Assembly: GCA_020698575.1 (NCBI GenBank)
Contig: CM036258.1
Location: 20,914,795-20,978,794, forward strand
From: Bostrychus sinensis
Lineage: Eukaryota; Chordata; Actinopteri; Gobiiformes; Eleotridae
Reading direction: 5' to 3'
DNA length: 64,000 nt
The notes under the pieces were generated by a model. It was not told the DNA's origin. It ran no database searches and worked only from the letters and a program-made list of their open reading frames with translations. Position numbers and translations under genes: made by a program. Below are positions 39,501 to 51,500 of this stretch, piece after piece. Position 1 is the stretch's first letter; every line of letters starts with the position of its first letter.

Positions 39501-42500
39501 AGTGAGTTTTTGTACTAGGTTTTCCAGTGAACATTAGAAAAATAACACTTCACTGATTTTGTTTATGCAAAATGTAAAGTAGCAAGTAGTAAAGTACCAA
39601 CAAATACTGTAGGAGATATATTTTAGCAATAGGAAGGTTCAGTATTGCGTGCATGTAGTTATTAAATACTTTTATACACTCCCAGTATTAATAATTTTCA
39701 CAACAACAACTCAGCAGGTGTCAGAACAAGACATTTATTTCAGCCAAATTTAAATATTTGAAATATTTGTGTTTTTGTGTAGTAAGAGCATGTAAAAAAA
39801 TGGTTATATCTCAATTAGATCTTTGTATCTTGGGTGAAAGGTGTTGTCATGTCAGCCTCAGAAGGTCCAACTCAAACTTAAAATTTTCACTTGTCCTACA
39901 GAGGTTTTTCAAGTTGCATTGTATGAAAAGCCATTCAAGTAAATAATACACACTATAATTCATAAACAAATCTTATCATCATACATAATATCAGGACTTT
40001 TTTCCGAATAATTTTCCAGCTTTTTCAGGATCTCCAGGTGCAGGAGAGCATTATTTATAAGTTCTAAATGTGGGAAAGCAGATATCTGGCACACTGACTT
40101 TTGTTACAGGGACATTCTTGTGTTGTGCCTTTAGCTACACGGTCTGGAGTTGTAATTCTGCTGAGGCTCTTAAAATCAGACTTTAAAGGTATCCAGGGAA
40201 CAGTGGACATCAAATCTCAAGGAAGAATTTTAGAAAGCAATGAAACACTATTAACAACGACAGGCTTTTTATCTCTGACCCTAACAGTAGCATAGCAGCA
40301 TTGTTTTCTCAAAGGCGAACACAAAATTGACTTGGATTGGCTTTACTGATTGAAAAGTGAAATAACTATGGGAACAAATGCATAAACTGTGATCTGCAGG
40401 GACATGAATATTACAAATGATGTCATGGTACAGATGTGAGAATGAGGCGAATGAGCAGTGTGCTTGTAATAATGTGTTCTACACGTGTCCAGGATGGAAG
40501 AGCTCTGGAGTGTGATAATGTTCTACACAGTCTTTTGGATGTTGGCACCTACTTCAAAGAGACAATGTGTTTTGTTAATGTGTATCTTTGACAACCTTTA
40601 ATTACTGCATTATGGGACTTGACTCTACTGGGGCAGTATGATATGATTTGGATCAGTACAGATCAGTTTCCATTGTCAAAAGGGTAAAAGGCCTTAACTT
40701 TTTTAGGTAACCCCTCTGCTTTTAGATTTTGGTTTTACCAGTATGATACTGTTACTAAGGAGCTAACAATCCAATTGGAACAAAAATGAAAACAAACTAA
40801 GCGCTAATATCCCGTTGACATTTCCGGCTGTAGATATAGCCTGTACCTAGTTGCAGCATAGCATTTTAAAGTAAGGGTGCTCCGATCGATCGGCCGCGAT
40901 CGGTGATCGGCCGATCATGGCTAAAAATAAAAATAGAGTGATTGGTGATCGGTAAAATGGGCCGATCAGAAGGACCGATCAAGAGGCTCTCACATTTACT
41001 GTCCTGTAACTCCGGTTTGATTAAACAGCAGTAGCGTTATTCTAGCAGTGTTTGTAAGTTAAGCCCGGGTTATAACTAACACAAACCTGCCCTGGAGCTG
41101 CTGCTTTATGTCCCCGCTTTGTCCCCGCCTGCTCTTGGAGCGCACGGGACAGAACCGAGGCGCAGCAGTGCGTGTATTTGCAAACGCCAACGCAAATAGA
41201 GCTACAGCTAACCCGCTAACAGTTACGTTAAAAGCATTAAGAAAGTTCGGAGTCTGCCTGTGTCTTGTTACGCGGAGAAAACTGCGTTTTGTGGCTTAAA
41301 CTGCACCAAATGGCTGCTAATGGAAAGAGAAAGTAAAAAGGCCGCCCATGTGTCTGTGTGTCTGAGAGGAGCACCTTTCATCGTTGTCTTCTCTGCTCTC
41401 TTGTGCACGTTTTCTTCGTTCAGACGTTGTCAAAACTGGCAGCAGGAGCTGTCTGCTCTTTAGTCCACTGTGTTTCAACCTAGTAGTTACGCGGACGCAG
41501 GCGCTGCACCCACGGACTCGCACCAAAGGCACCAATTAAGAACAGCTGATTTTTACATCGGAGCATTCAAACAAAGCCACAGACACTGGGCACGCATTAA
41601 AGGCCAATAACGCAACAAAACCTCTTCTAAAACAAAAATAAGTAGAATTTTGTTGTACTTTTACATTTACAAAGGACACAGTATTTTTCAAGTGGAACTA
41701 ATAATAGCCTGCATACATTACATTACTACATTGAAGACCACGTGATCGGTATCGGCCATGACCGGTATTGGCCAATCACAGCAAAGGCCTCAAAAATCCT
41801 GATTGGAGCACCCTTATTTTAAAGTTTATGGTTTTTTTTTCTTGGTGTATGAGGTAAACCCCTATTTGGTGGTCTACACCACTTGTCAACATCAAATTAA
41901 TGGCTGCTATTAAGTTATATATATATATTTCAGCACAAGCTGCATCTGCTTGCCTAAAAGACCCATAAATTGAGAAAAGGCAAGCAAAGTAAGAAAAAGG
42001 TCCAGCAGTAATCCCAGTACAAGATGTTTGAGGTAAATGCTAAACTTCAGTTTGTAGTAGTATTTAGCTAAGATGAATCAGTTCTTGTATTAATACAGTA
42101 CATTAAAAGCAGAATAGTAACTACACTGTAGTTGAGTTTGAGATATGTACAGGAATAGATTTAAAAAAAATTGTGCCATTGTGCCAGAGTCCCTAAAATT
42201 TCAGAAAATTATGTAGACCACTGAAATTGTAGAAAAGTAGGAAAAAGCCAAAGATAACATCTTTATTTGACTGCTTAATTACAACAATTTGTGCATGGCT
42301 TCCACCCTCAGTAGAATTCCCTTCCTTAGTCAGTTCACATCTAAGTTTGTTTCTATTACAATTCATATGTCCTGCTTGTTATTTTTGAGAGTAAAGAGTA
42401 GTTTTAGTTAAGCTGAGGCAAATGCTGCGCAATTTCTGCATGGGAAATAACTTTGAGCTGTTGTGTCCCCATATGTGGCTGCTTTACACTCACTGTCATG

Positions 42501-45500
42501 TCTTGGCCTTGGCTCAGGATTTCCAGCTGCTGTTGAATCTCTTGTAGTCGTCTCTCCTGCCCTCTCCTTTCCTTTATATCCTTCAGGACCTTCTCTCCTG
42601 GCAGCAGGTCCCCATCAGTCTTCCAGACAGTCTCGGAGCCGCGGCCCTGATACACAACAGACACCATAGTATCACACAAGCAGCAAACAACTATCACATG
42701 TGGACTTAGAAAATGCACTCATAGCTCAAGCCTTGTCACTCCGCAACATTTCACAAAGCCATATAATGCTCCATCACACAAATTTAGTGAGAAGCTTTTT
42801 AAATGTTCCAACATTTTTTGGAGCTTATCTTTGTCATCATTACAGTAAGTCCTCGAGATGAACTTCAAGGCATTCTGCTCTAATCACCTGTTACTGCTTT
42901 TTAAAATATACTAGCCATTGCCACCAAAAGCAAAATGAAACCTTCTTTATTGGACCTTAGAAAGTCCAACATGTCAGTTTTGACTCTGCTAAACTGTGGA
43001 GTTGCACATAAATCACACATTTATGGCATACACGTGCACTGGGTTGACTCAATAAACCACAAGTTGCATCCAAAGCAAACTTCAAAATTGGGTCACAGGG
43101 AAATGGAAAAATTATGCCTATAAGAGCATCAATGGACAGCTGATAAATGGCACGATTGTCTTTACCCCTTCAAGGATCTGGGCTAGGTTAAGGAGGAAAA
43201 TCAAATCCTATCCAAATTACATGCACTTAGAAAAATGTAAAAGCTTTAAGTGCCTGAAGCTAGCAAATGAGAAATCTTTTGCAAAAGGGTCTGACAGGAG
43301 AAGCATTAAGTCTAGAGTTAAAAAAACACAAACTAGAGAAACTTTGCTCCAAGTTTGACCTTTTTGGAGACAGACAAACAAGGGTTGTGAGTTAAGGGAA
43401 TGCTCTGGGTTTCACACTGTTTATATTTGGGTTCTACCTGTGTTCCCCCCATCAACCTAAAACATGCACAGTAATCATCTAGGTACAGTAGATGCTCCTG
43501 GCTGGGATCCTGGCTCAGATCTGTGAAGGGTCCAGCTGGGTGCTCTTGACCAGGATCCTGGCTCAGAGAATAGTTTCCCTTCAATAAAGTCTACTTCTTC
43601 AAACAGTTCAGGGCTGTTTCTATAAAGCAACAAGGCTATCCAACAGGCGGCCCGGGGGCCAGGCCCATCAATCAAATTGGACCAGCCCTCAGGTCATCTA
43701 CCCATGAATAATAAATAAATTAGGAATGGGAATGGTATTTGTATAGCGCTTTACCTATGACACAAGTCACCCAAAGCGCTTTACACAAAAGGGAAGGGGT
43801 AGTTCATTTACTCCGTAGTCGGTGGTGGTAAGCTACGTTTTGTAGCCACAGTTTCCCCTGGGGTAGACTGCACAATGGACCCTCCGACCACCACCATCCA
43901 CTCATTCACATGTTTAATAACCGCTAAACTGTATATGTAGCAATTTGCAACTATGTGGCACTTAAACCAGGATGGCTTACTAACTGTGTATCTGACTCTG
44001 GCTGTCCTCCTTATGTATTTTACTGCTTTTTAACATCAAGGCGAGCGGACTACAGATGAAAAATAGCCTTTTTAACCCATGCATAAAGATTAAATATCTC
44101 AATATATAATTTTTTGTGCATTGTTTTTTGTATATAGTTGAAAAAATAAAAAAATTCTCAAAACTCTTTTTTTTTTTATTCATTCATTCGTTCAGCTTGG
44201 GCCTTAGGTGGGTTACCCCTTGGACAGTGGACAGTTAGTTACAGGGCTGACACAGAGACATACTCACAGACAGACAACCATTCACTCTAACAACCCTTCA
44301 CTAGGGTGAATGAAGAGTTACAAATTCACCGAACACAAGTCTTTGGACGGTGGGAGGAAGCCAGAGTACCCAGAGAGAACCCATGGTAGGACAGGGAGTA
44401 CATGCAGACTACACCAAAAGAGTTTGTGTGAGGATCAGTCTCACTTGCTGGGAGGCAAGAGAACTAACCACTATGCCACCGTGCCCCCCACTGTTTTTTT
44501 TTTTTTACTTTTCATATCTTCACAGTCACACTCCTTGCATTTGCCTATAGTAAATACATTTTCACATTTTCTGCTGTATGTAAACCTTTACTTTTAAGTT
44601 CTTATTCCAGATCTTAATCCAGTGAATGAGCAAGGTTTTATTTCTTAATTTTTTAAATCACTTCAGTTTGACCAATTTTCAAAGAGTATTTTCAGTGACA
44701 ATAACATGTCCCTGAAGAGTTACAATACATGGTGCATGTTGTAACTTTGCATTCTCTGATTATTCACTCAATGCTGCATAAACATCTGAATCTATCTAGT
44801 CAATAAACAAACTAAAATCCATCTCGTCTTGCTCATGGCAATGTGTTTGCATCTGAACCACTTTCAGTTTCATCAATGGTGTGGCAGTGCTGATAGTTAT
44901 GGGCGGGTTTCAGGTTTAAAAATAAAGCAACCATTTTTGTGCTGCTAATGTAAAAAATGTGGTGTTGCTTTGATTAGATAAAACTTGCCAGTAGTTCATC
45001 CATGCAAAGGGCTTTTGTTAAAGGAATAGGCATGTTAAAAATATAGTGTAATTAATATATTTTAATTTAAGCTAGCAGATGCAACAAGCTGTCAAGACTA
45101 GAACATAGTACGTATCAAAAACACTGTTAAGACAAACCAGTAAAAGACATAATGTCATAATTTAACCTACAAAAGTACACTCTTAAACAGTGTTTGGTCA
45201 AGACTGGTGTGGTCTGTAAATGTGCTGCCAAACACAGAGCAGCTTTACACTGTCAGTCCAGTGCCATGTGGTTGAAACCTCCATCCCCTTTGGTTAGTCT
45301 GCATGCCAGGCAGGCCTATGTATGATCTAATAATGTTCAAATTGATGGCTACTTTGTTAAATGCAGACATCTCAATATGGGCTTGTGTGTAACAAAATGG
45401 TAGGTTACTGAAGACAGCAGAACAGAAGGGAAATTATGAATATAAACACTAAATCTGTTATGACACATTTATAGTGGGATATAATCCAGCGTAGCAGGAA

Positions 45501-48500
45501 AGTTCATTTAAGTTAAGTTATGCTAAAGAACAAAGAATGTTTTTTCTAATGTGTAAAGCCTGGCTAGTTTGTAAAAATAAACAGGGTGATATTGACAATT
45601 ATGAAAGTATTATTCAACTAGAATGCTTAACTAAAAGAATTAAAAAATTAAGACAAGAAGCAATGGGGGAGTGCAGATATCTACCAGGGCACTGGCCCTA
45701 TCCCGTAATAGTAAATATAAAGAGCACACAACTGACTCAAATCACGGATCTTAGGGGTAAATGCATCTATTAAGCCAAAAGGTTATATATCACAAAGATA
45801 AAGGAGCCTTTTACCTTTTATCTACCTCATTACTTTTTGAGTTATCTTGCTAACACACATGCAGACAAACCAACAGCAAGCACCAGCAAAAACATAACAT
45901 CTTTGGCAGAATTAAGCAATAAGGAATTACACATAATGCTACACCATTTTTTCAAAGTGTGTGTGTGGCCTCGTCTACTCTTGCCTTTGGTTTCCCTGAG
46001 GGAAATAATGACAGCTTTCATTTGAAGTGGTGGTTACTAGAGCTCCTCAGTTCAGACTCACGACTCGGACTACAAAAGCCAGGACCACGCTGGAATCAGA
46101 CTCCTGTCATGCATTACAGTGAGAACACAGCAAAAATAAAAATTAAAGTCTCGTTTTACCACAATCCTCACACCACTAAATGCATGTTGCTAAAACAGCC
46201 AGATGCATTGGGTAAAAGCGTTTATTTCATTTGGAAATGGCGGCTGCTCTACTTCTAGGACTTGTTGCTGTAAATTCTGTGATTTGCCCATCATTCTTGC
46301 TGGCTCCTACAACTTTTTTTGTAAGGGCAGGTGTCTTTCTGTAAACTAAACGAATTGAACCATACTTCAACGTATGGAAAAGCTAAACAATTCAAACATC
46401 TGGCTTCATAGATTAATGCCCACTTTCTTAAGTTTAGCCAGCCATTCTTATTCTTTCTCAGTGATTAGGATAGCCCTTGTGGGTTTGAATTGGATTTCCA
46501 GAGAGCGCCAACTGATGAAAAAAAACTGCCTCTGGACACAATGAGACAGACATACAACCAGTTGGAGAATTTAAGCATTGCATAAAACCACCCTGTTTAA
46601 GATAGTTTTAGATTGTTCTTCATGCTTATTTAAAATGGGTGTGAAGGGAGGGGATTTAAGAAAAAACATGTTTTGTTCACAGTAAATGGGTTTTAGAAGC
46701 CACTTTCTTAAAATTGTATTACCTCTGCCAAAAAGGTCATGTTATAGCCAGCGTTGGTGTGTTTGTTTGCTAAAAAGTGTACGTGTGTGTGTGTGCGTGT
46801 GCGTGTGCGTGTGTGTGCGTGTGCGTGCCTGTGTCTGGATTCCAGGGACACCTTGTAGATCCAAGATCTTTTTCATGATTCTGTACAATTGCGAAAGAAG
46901 GCAAAAAGATACTTCAGCCACAGGTCAGTAATAGATTAGTTTTAATGGACTATCATTGTAAGATACTTTTACATAAAAGGCTCTGTGGCTTAATGGGTGG
47001 CAGTTACCCCTGAACTAGAAGATCTCTGGTTTTAGTCCAGATCTGGGCACTAACTCTTTACCATTATGAGATAGGGCCAATGGTTTACCATGAAGCTTGC
47101 AAAATGAATTGTCTTCAAAGTTTTCTAGCAATACAGTGTTTAATGCTTTCCCATTTTCCTAAGTAGAGTTCCCCACTTATTATATAGATAACATATCAAA
47201 TCCAAAGCATGGGCAGGTACGCCTGCCTTTGCAGCTGTACCAGTCATATACATGTAATGATTCACCTGGAAGAGGATAAGCTTAAAATATTTATTGATCT
47301 TAATAGACTTGAGTGATCGCTGTGGTATTTGTGCTACTCCTCACGAACAGCTTTGAGGTTAGCGAGAGTGCCGTCCAAAAGGCTGAGGTGGAGAGAGACC
47401 AAAGTTCATCTCATCTGGCCATCAGCGCATTGTTGACAATTGGCCCTGCTTTAAGAATGCACTTGTCACGCTTTTGATGAGCTCCAATAACTACAGCACT
47501 TATCTAGGTCACGGGACAGCTGGGAGGCCACAAAACTTCACTGTTTTTCTAAAGAACGAAAAACGTCAAACACAATTAGCTTGTTGGGTGAAAGTATGTC
47601 CGCTAATCAATGAAATATCAAATTAATTCCTTCAAGGTTGGCTTTATGCTGGTGTCATTAGCTCAGTGTGTTCAGCACCACGCCGTTACCTGCAGCAAGC
47701 GTGATTATTAATGAAATATGGGTCACTCATGCATGAGATAAACACTCCCAAGAAGTTGTCCTCGGCTTACCTTAGCATCCTGTCTAATCCATTTGCCTTC
47801 AGGAATATGCCAGAAAAAAGTTTGATATTTTATGATTTACAGATTTCTCAGCTATTTGAAGCATATATTTGTATGTATTAACTGGTAACCGATATCCTAT
47901 GATCTTTTCAATTCAAACGCCAGCTACATATTCCATACCAGACATTGCTACAGTGTTGTGAGTGTTCAACAGCTGCATCTACTGACACATGGTCCACTTT
48001 TGTCCAATGTGAGAAAACAAAAAGAAAGCTGGAAACTTTGTTGGTGCCAAGCAATTGATCTATAATAACTTCCAAACAAATCCAGGAAGCCAAAAATCTG
48101 ATTCTGTATTCTGATGTCCCCATTAAGGGAACATTTAATTATATCATGTCAATCACACTGGTTTAGTTAGACAGTGCATGCAGCCACTAAATATTGGTAG
48201 GCTGGAGCCTAACCACGTCAATATGGGTTACATCTGCAGTGGACTTTGCCAAATATGACAGCTGGATTGGTTAGTGCAAGCAAGTTCTCGGTCATGTGTA
48301 TTCCTAAAAACATAGATAAATAATTGGGCCATCTTGAGTACAAAAGGTCATGCTAGAGTTTTGTTTATATACAGTGCATGGTAACAGGTGGTACCATGGT
48401 TAAGGAAATCACATCTAAGGTAATGCCTGGGATGACAGAGCTAACTACTGGGTGACCTTCACGACCTTGTTAACACACGCAAGACATGCAAATAGGGCCA

Positions 48501-51500
48501 GTATGTTGGAAAGAAGCTAAGCCAAGCAAGTGTCAACAAGGGAATTACACAAGCTACCGCATATTCTAAAAAGAAATCTTGTGTGCACAATGAGGACTTT
48601 CCAATTAGTTTCTACTCTGTGGCCAAAAATAGGTGGTAAAATTAGAAGTTTATTGATTTCCGAAAAGGGTTTTTAAGTGATGTGGATATTGTCAACGTTG
48701 TAAATAGTTTATTTTTGCATTCGGGAGCCACAAAACAGGCCTTCCCTCTGTCCTTGAATTAAAACTGTCTGTTCCTTGTATTAGGTCTCTCAGTCAGAGA
48801 GAGAACCAGGCCGCGCAAATAATCAAAACAGCATGTTTTCTACACACGGACTTATGAGTTTATTATGCAGCCAAATGTGATCCAAAGGGGAAAACTGCAG
48901 TGTTTTTTCCACTCGTGATAAAGGAACATGACACTGCTCTGGCCTATTAAAACCACTCAGGTATCAAAACGTTCAGCTTCTACGATTCATTCACAAAGTT
49001 TGGTGCCGTTTTTAATTACTTCCACCAAGGTAGTTATGTTTTCGCCAGAGTTAGTCTGTTAGCAAGGTAACTAATAAGTTTCAGGAATTGTCGGTGAAGA
49101 GCCAAGGAAGAATTTTTTTTTTTTATTGTGTGTGGATCTGGAACACCATCTGTATTAGGTTTTTTTAAGGATTCTGTACTATTGCAAGATAGACCCTAAT
49201 ATACTAAATCCAGCTACAAGGGGTCAGTAAATGAACAAATGATTTGGTGTGGATCTGGACGGATTTTTATGGTGACTGTTGTGAGTGGTGAGTTATGTGT
49301 GTTGCTTTGTATCTCAATAGACAGAGCATTTACTCCAGAACTAGAAGATCATTGGTTCTACTCAAGACAATATGTCTTACCTTGTTGAGATTTGCCTTGC
49401 TGAAGATTCTTGCTTTCCAAGTGCTACTAGTTTTCCCTGTTAATTACATTTTTTTTTTTTTTTTTTTTTTTTTTTGCCTTAATAAAAAGAATGGCAAAGG
49501 CAGTATACTAATTTATCTTGGTAATATGGGGTTAAAAAATGTATATTTATATTCTTCAAAAAATGAAAATATGGCCTTTTTAGTCAGACCATTTGTCTTG
49601 TTAATGACCTCTGACCCTGTGCAGTGGTGGGACAGTGTTGTTATGATAAAGAAGAGCCAGGGGCTGAGTCACCCTGATGGCTGCTCCCTCTCTCTTTCTC
49701 TCCATCACCCAAGCCTGACTGTGTATGTGAAGTGTAGTAGGAGCTCTGGCTGTGCCACGTGGACCCAGGCAACCTGCCAAGGCCTGTCCACATGCCACAA
49801 ACAAGACAAACAGGACTGTGAAAAGTTCAAAATACAACTGTACCTATTGAATTCTAATAGTGTTTGTATCAAAGTCATTGCTATCCCTCTTCATTTGCAC
49901 TTTTAGTTAGAAGAAAATAATTGTCTGGTTAATTTATCTTCTTCAATAAACTCAAACACTATCTCAATTTGATTCCCTTTCCTGGTAATTTGGTCATTGC
50001 AAAACATTCCTAAAGTATTAGAAGATCCTTGTGTCATCTGGACTTTATACTCGCTTTTTTTTTTTTTTTTTTTGGGAAAACTGAGGGTGGTCTGAAGGCA
50101 TGTCTTCTTCTAATATCAAAACCTCCTGGAGCATCTCAAATATATAAAAGCATGTGGATGTGATAAAACATCCACTATCAGAATTTCAGTTTCTCTTCAC
50201 CAAATAACAGTATTTTGCTATTCACTAAACAATAAGAAACACAATACTCAATAAGTTGGAAAAAGTTTGTGGTCTTCTTAAGTGCCATTTTGAGTCCAAT
50301 GGTGAAGCTTTAGATGGGAATATATTTATTTTTATGACGTTTATGAAGTGTTATAATGTTACTTAATTCTACTTGTGCACACAGAAAATTGGATAATTTT
50401 AAGCACAGTTTATTCTTAGCAGATGACTTGTGAGGGCATAATCAACTACAGAGTCATTATGAGTGGAACAGTCCCAGAGGTTACATCTCAACCACAACAT
50501 GAGGAAAAACTCTTTTAAGCCACTTAAGACAAGTGCTGCTGTGGGAGAGGACAATAAAGTAACAGTTATGGGCTGGAGAAGGGCGTGGAGTTATTCTACT
50601 GAGCCAAATGAAAAACATCAGCTAGGCCACAGGACAACCTCACATCTTCATTCACCCCAGCTGATGCCCAGCTGATGCCTGGCTTACTTATACTGATTAA
50701 GTAAGTTTGTGTAACTGATTCTAATGACATACCTCTGTTTCTTTAAGGAAGCAAAATAAATTAAAGCCATGTTTGATGACACCAAGGATAAGAGCATAAG
50801 CATTTTCATACATTTATTGGTGACACAAACACCATACTTCAGACAGAAAACGTCAGGAAAACTCTCTTCTCACAGAGACAACACTGTCCTTTTCAAATGT
50901 TCTTTTAATTAAAGACTTTTAAATTTTTCTAGAATACATAATATACTTGTACTAATATACTGCAATGTGGTAAAAAAAAATGTAAAAGTGCATCATTTTA
51001 TAAAAGTGCAATAAAACATATTTTGACTTTGTTTAGATACATTTTTGTTGTTGTTTTTTGTTTTTTTGGGGGGGTGGGGTGGGGGTGGCGTTGGCGGTGG
51101 GGGTGCAAAAACAATTTTCATGAAATCCACAAAGTCTTGGTGAAGAGGCAAAGTTCTCAATTTACAAGTCTGTCTGCCAAAAGGATAATAATCTCAAACA
51201 CAAATGGCTGAGGGTGGTTGGGCGCTCACATTGACTGAGGGGGTCTCACATCCCTAGGGAGCTCAGAGTAGAGCCGCTATACAAAATAGCTATACAAAAA
51301 TAAAATCTATACAAAATTGAAAAAAACAAAACACACCAATAAGTCATGACAGTGCAGACCTAATTGCACAAAATGACATTTTAAATATATAAGATGCTTC
51401 ACCACAGCTACTTCATTATATGACCGAATCAAATGAGATAAACTCTCTGCTGACCACACTGCGCTGGTCAAAAGGGCGTTCTCGCTCTGAAACTGCTTTT

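Larger units (their letters stand above)
33633..42493. other. fsip1: fsip1 intron 9 (8.9 kb)
   Basis: No other gene was recognised. It contains an imperfect (AGT)n tract (about 35,026-35,098), short tRNA-like SINE traces around 34,850-35,015, and a complete hAT-type element (40,872-41,816). Open frames such as 34,537-34,905 and 36,364-36,696 carry no domain. Confidence 0.6.

Noticed and set aside
42404..42493. Extension of fsip1 exon 9 to the stop of its open frame
   Set aside because: A strong donor (ACA/GTGAGT) at 42,494 keeps phase with the final exon, which encodes the conserved TEEQL segment, so the extension is intronic.
46976..47050. tRNA gene
   Set aside because: A-box present but the B-box and acceptor/anticodon stems do not pair; it is part of a dispersed repeat.
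49295..49906. 203-codon open frame
   Set aside because: It starts in a dispersed repeat and runs through a 27-base poly(T); the product has a Phe run and no domain.
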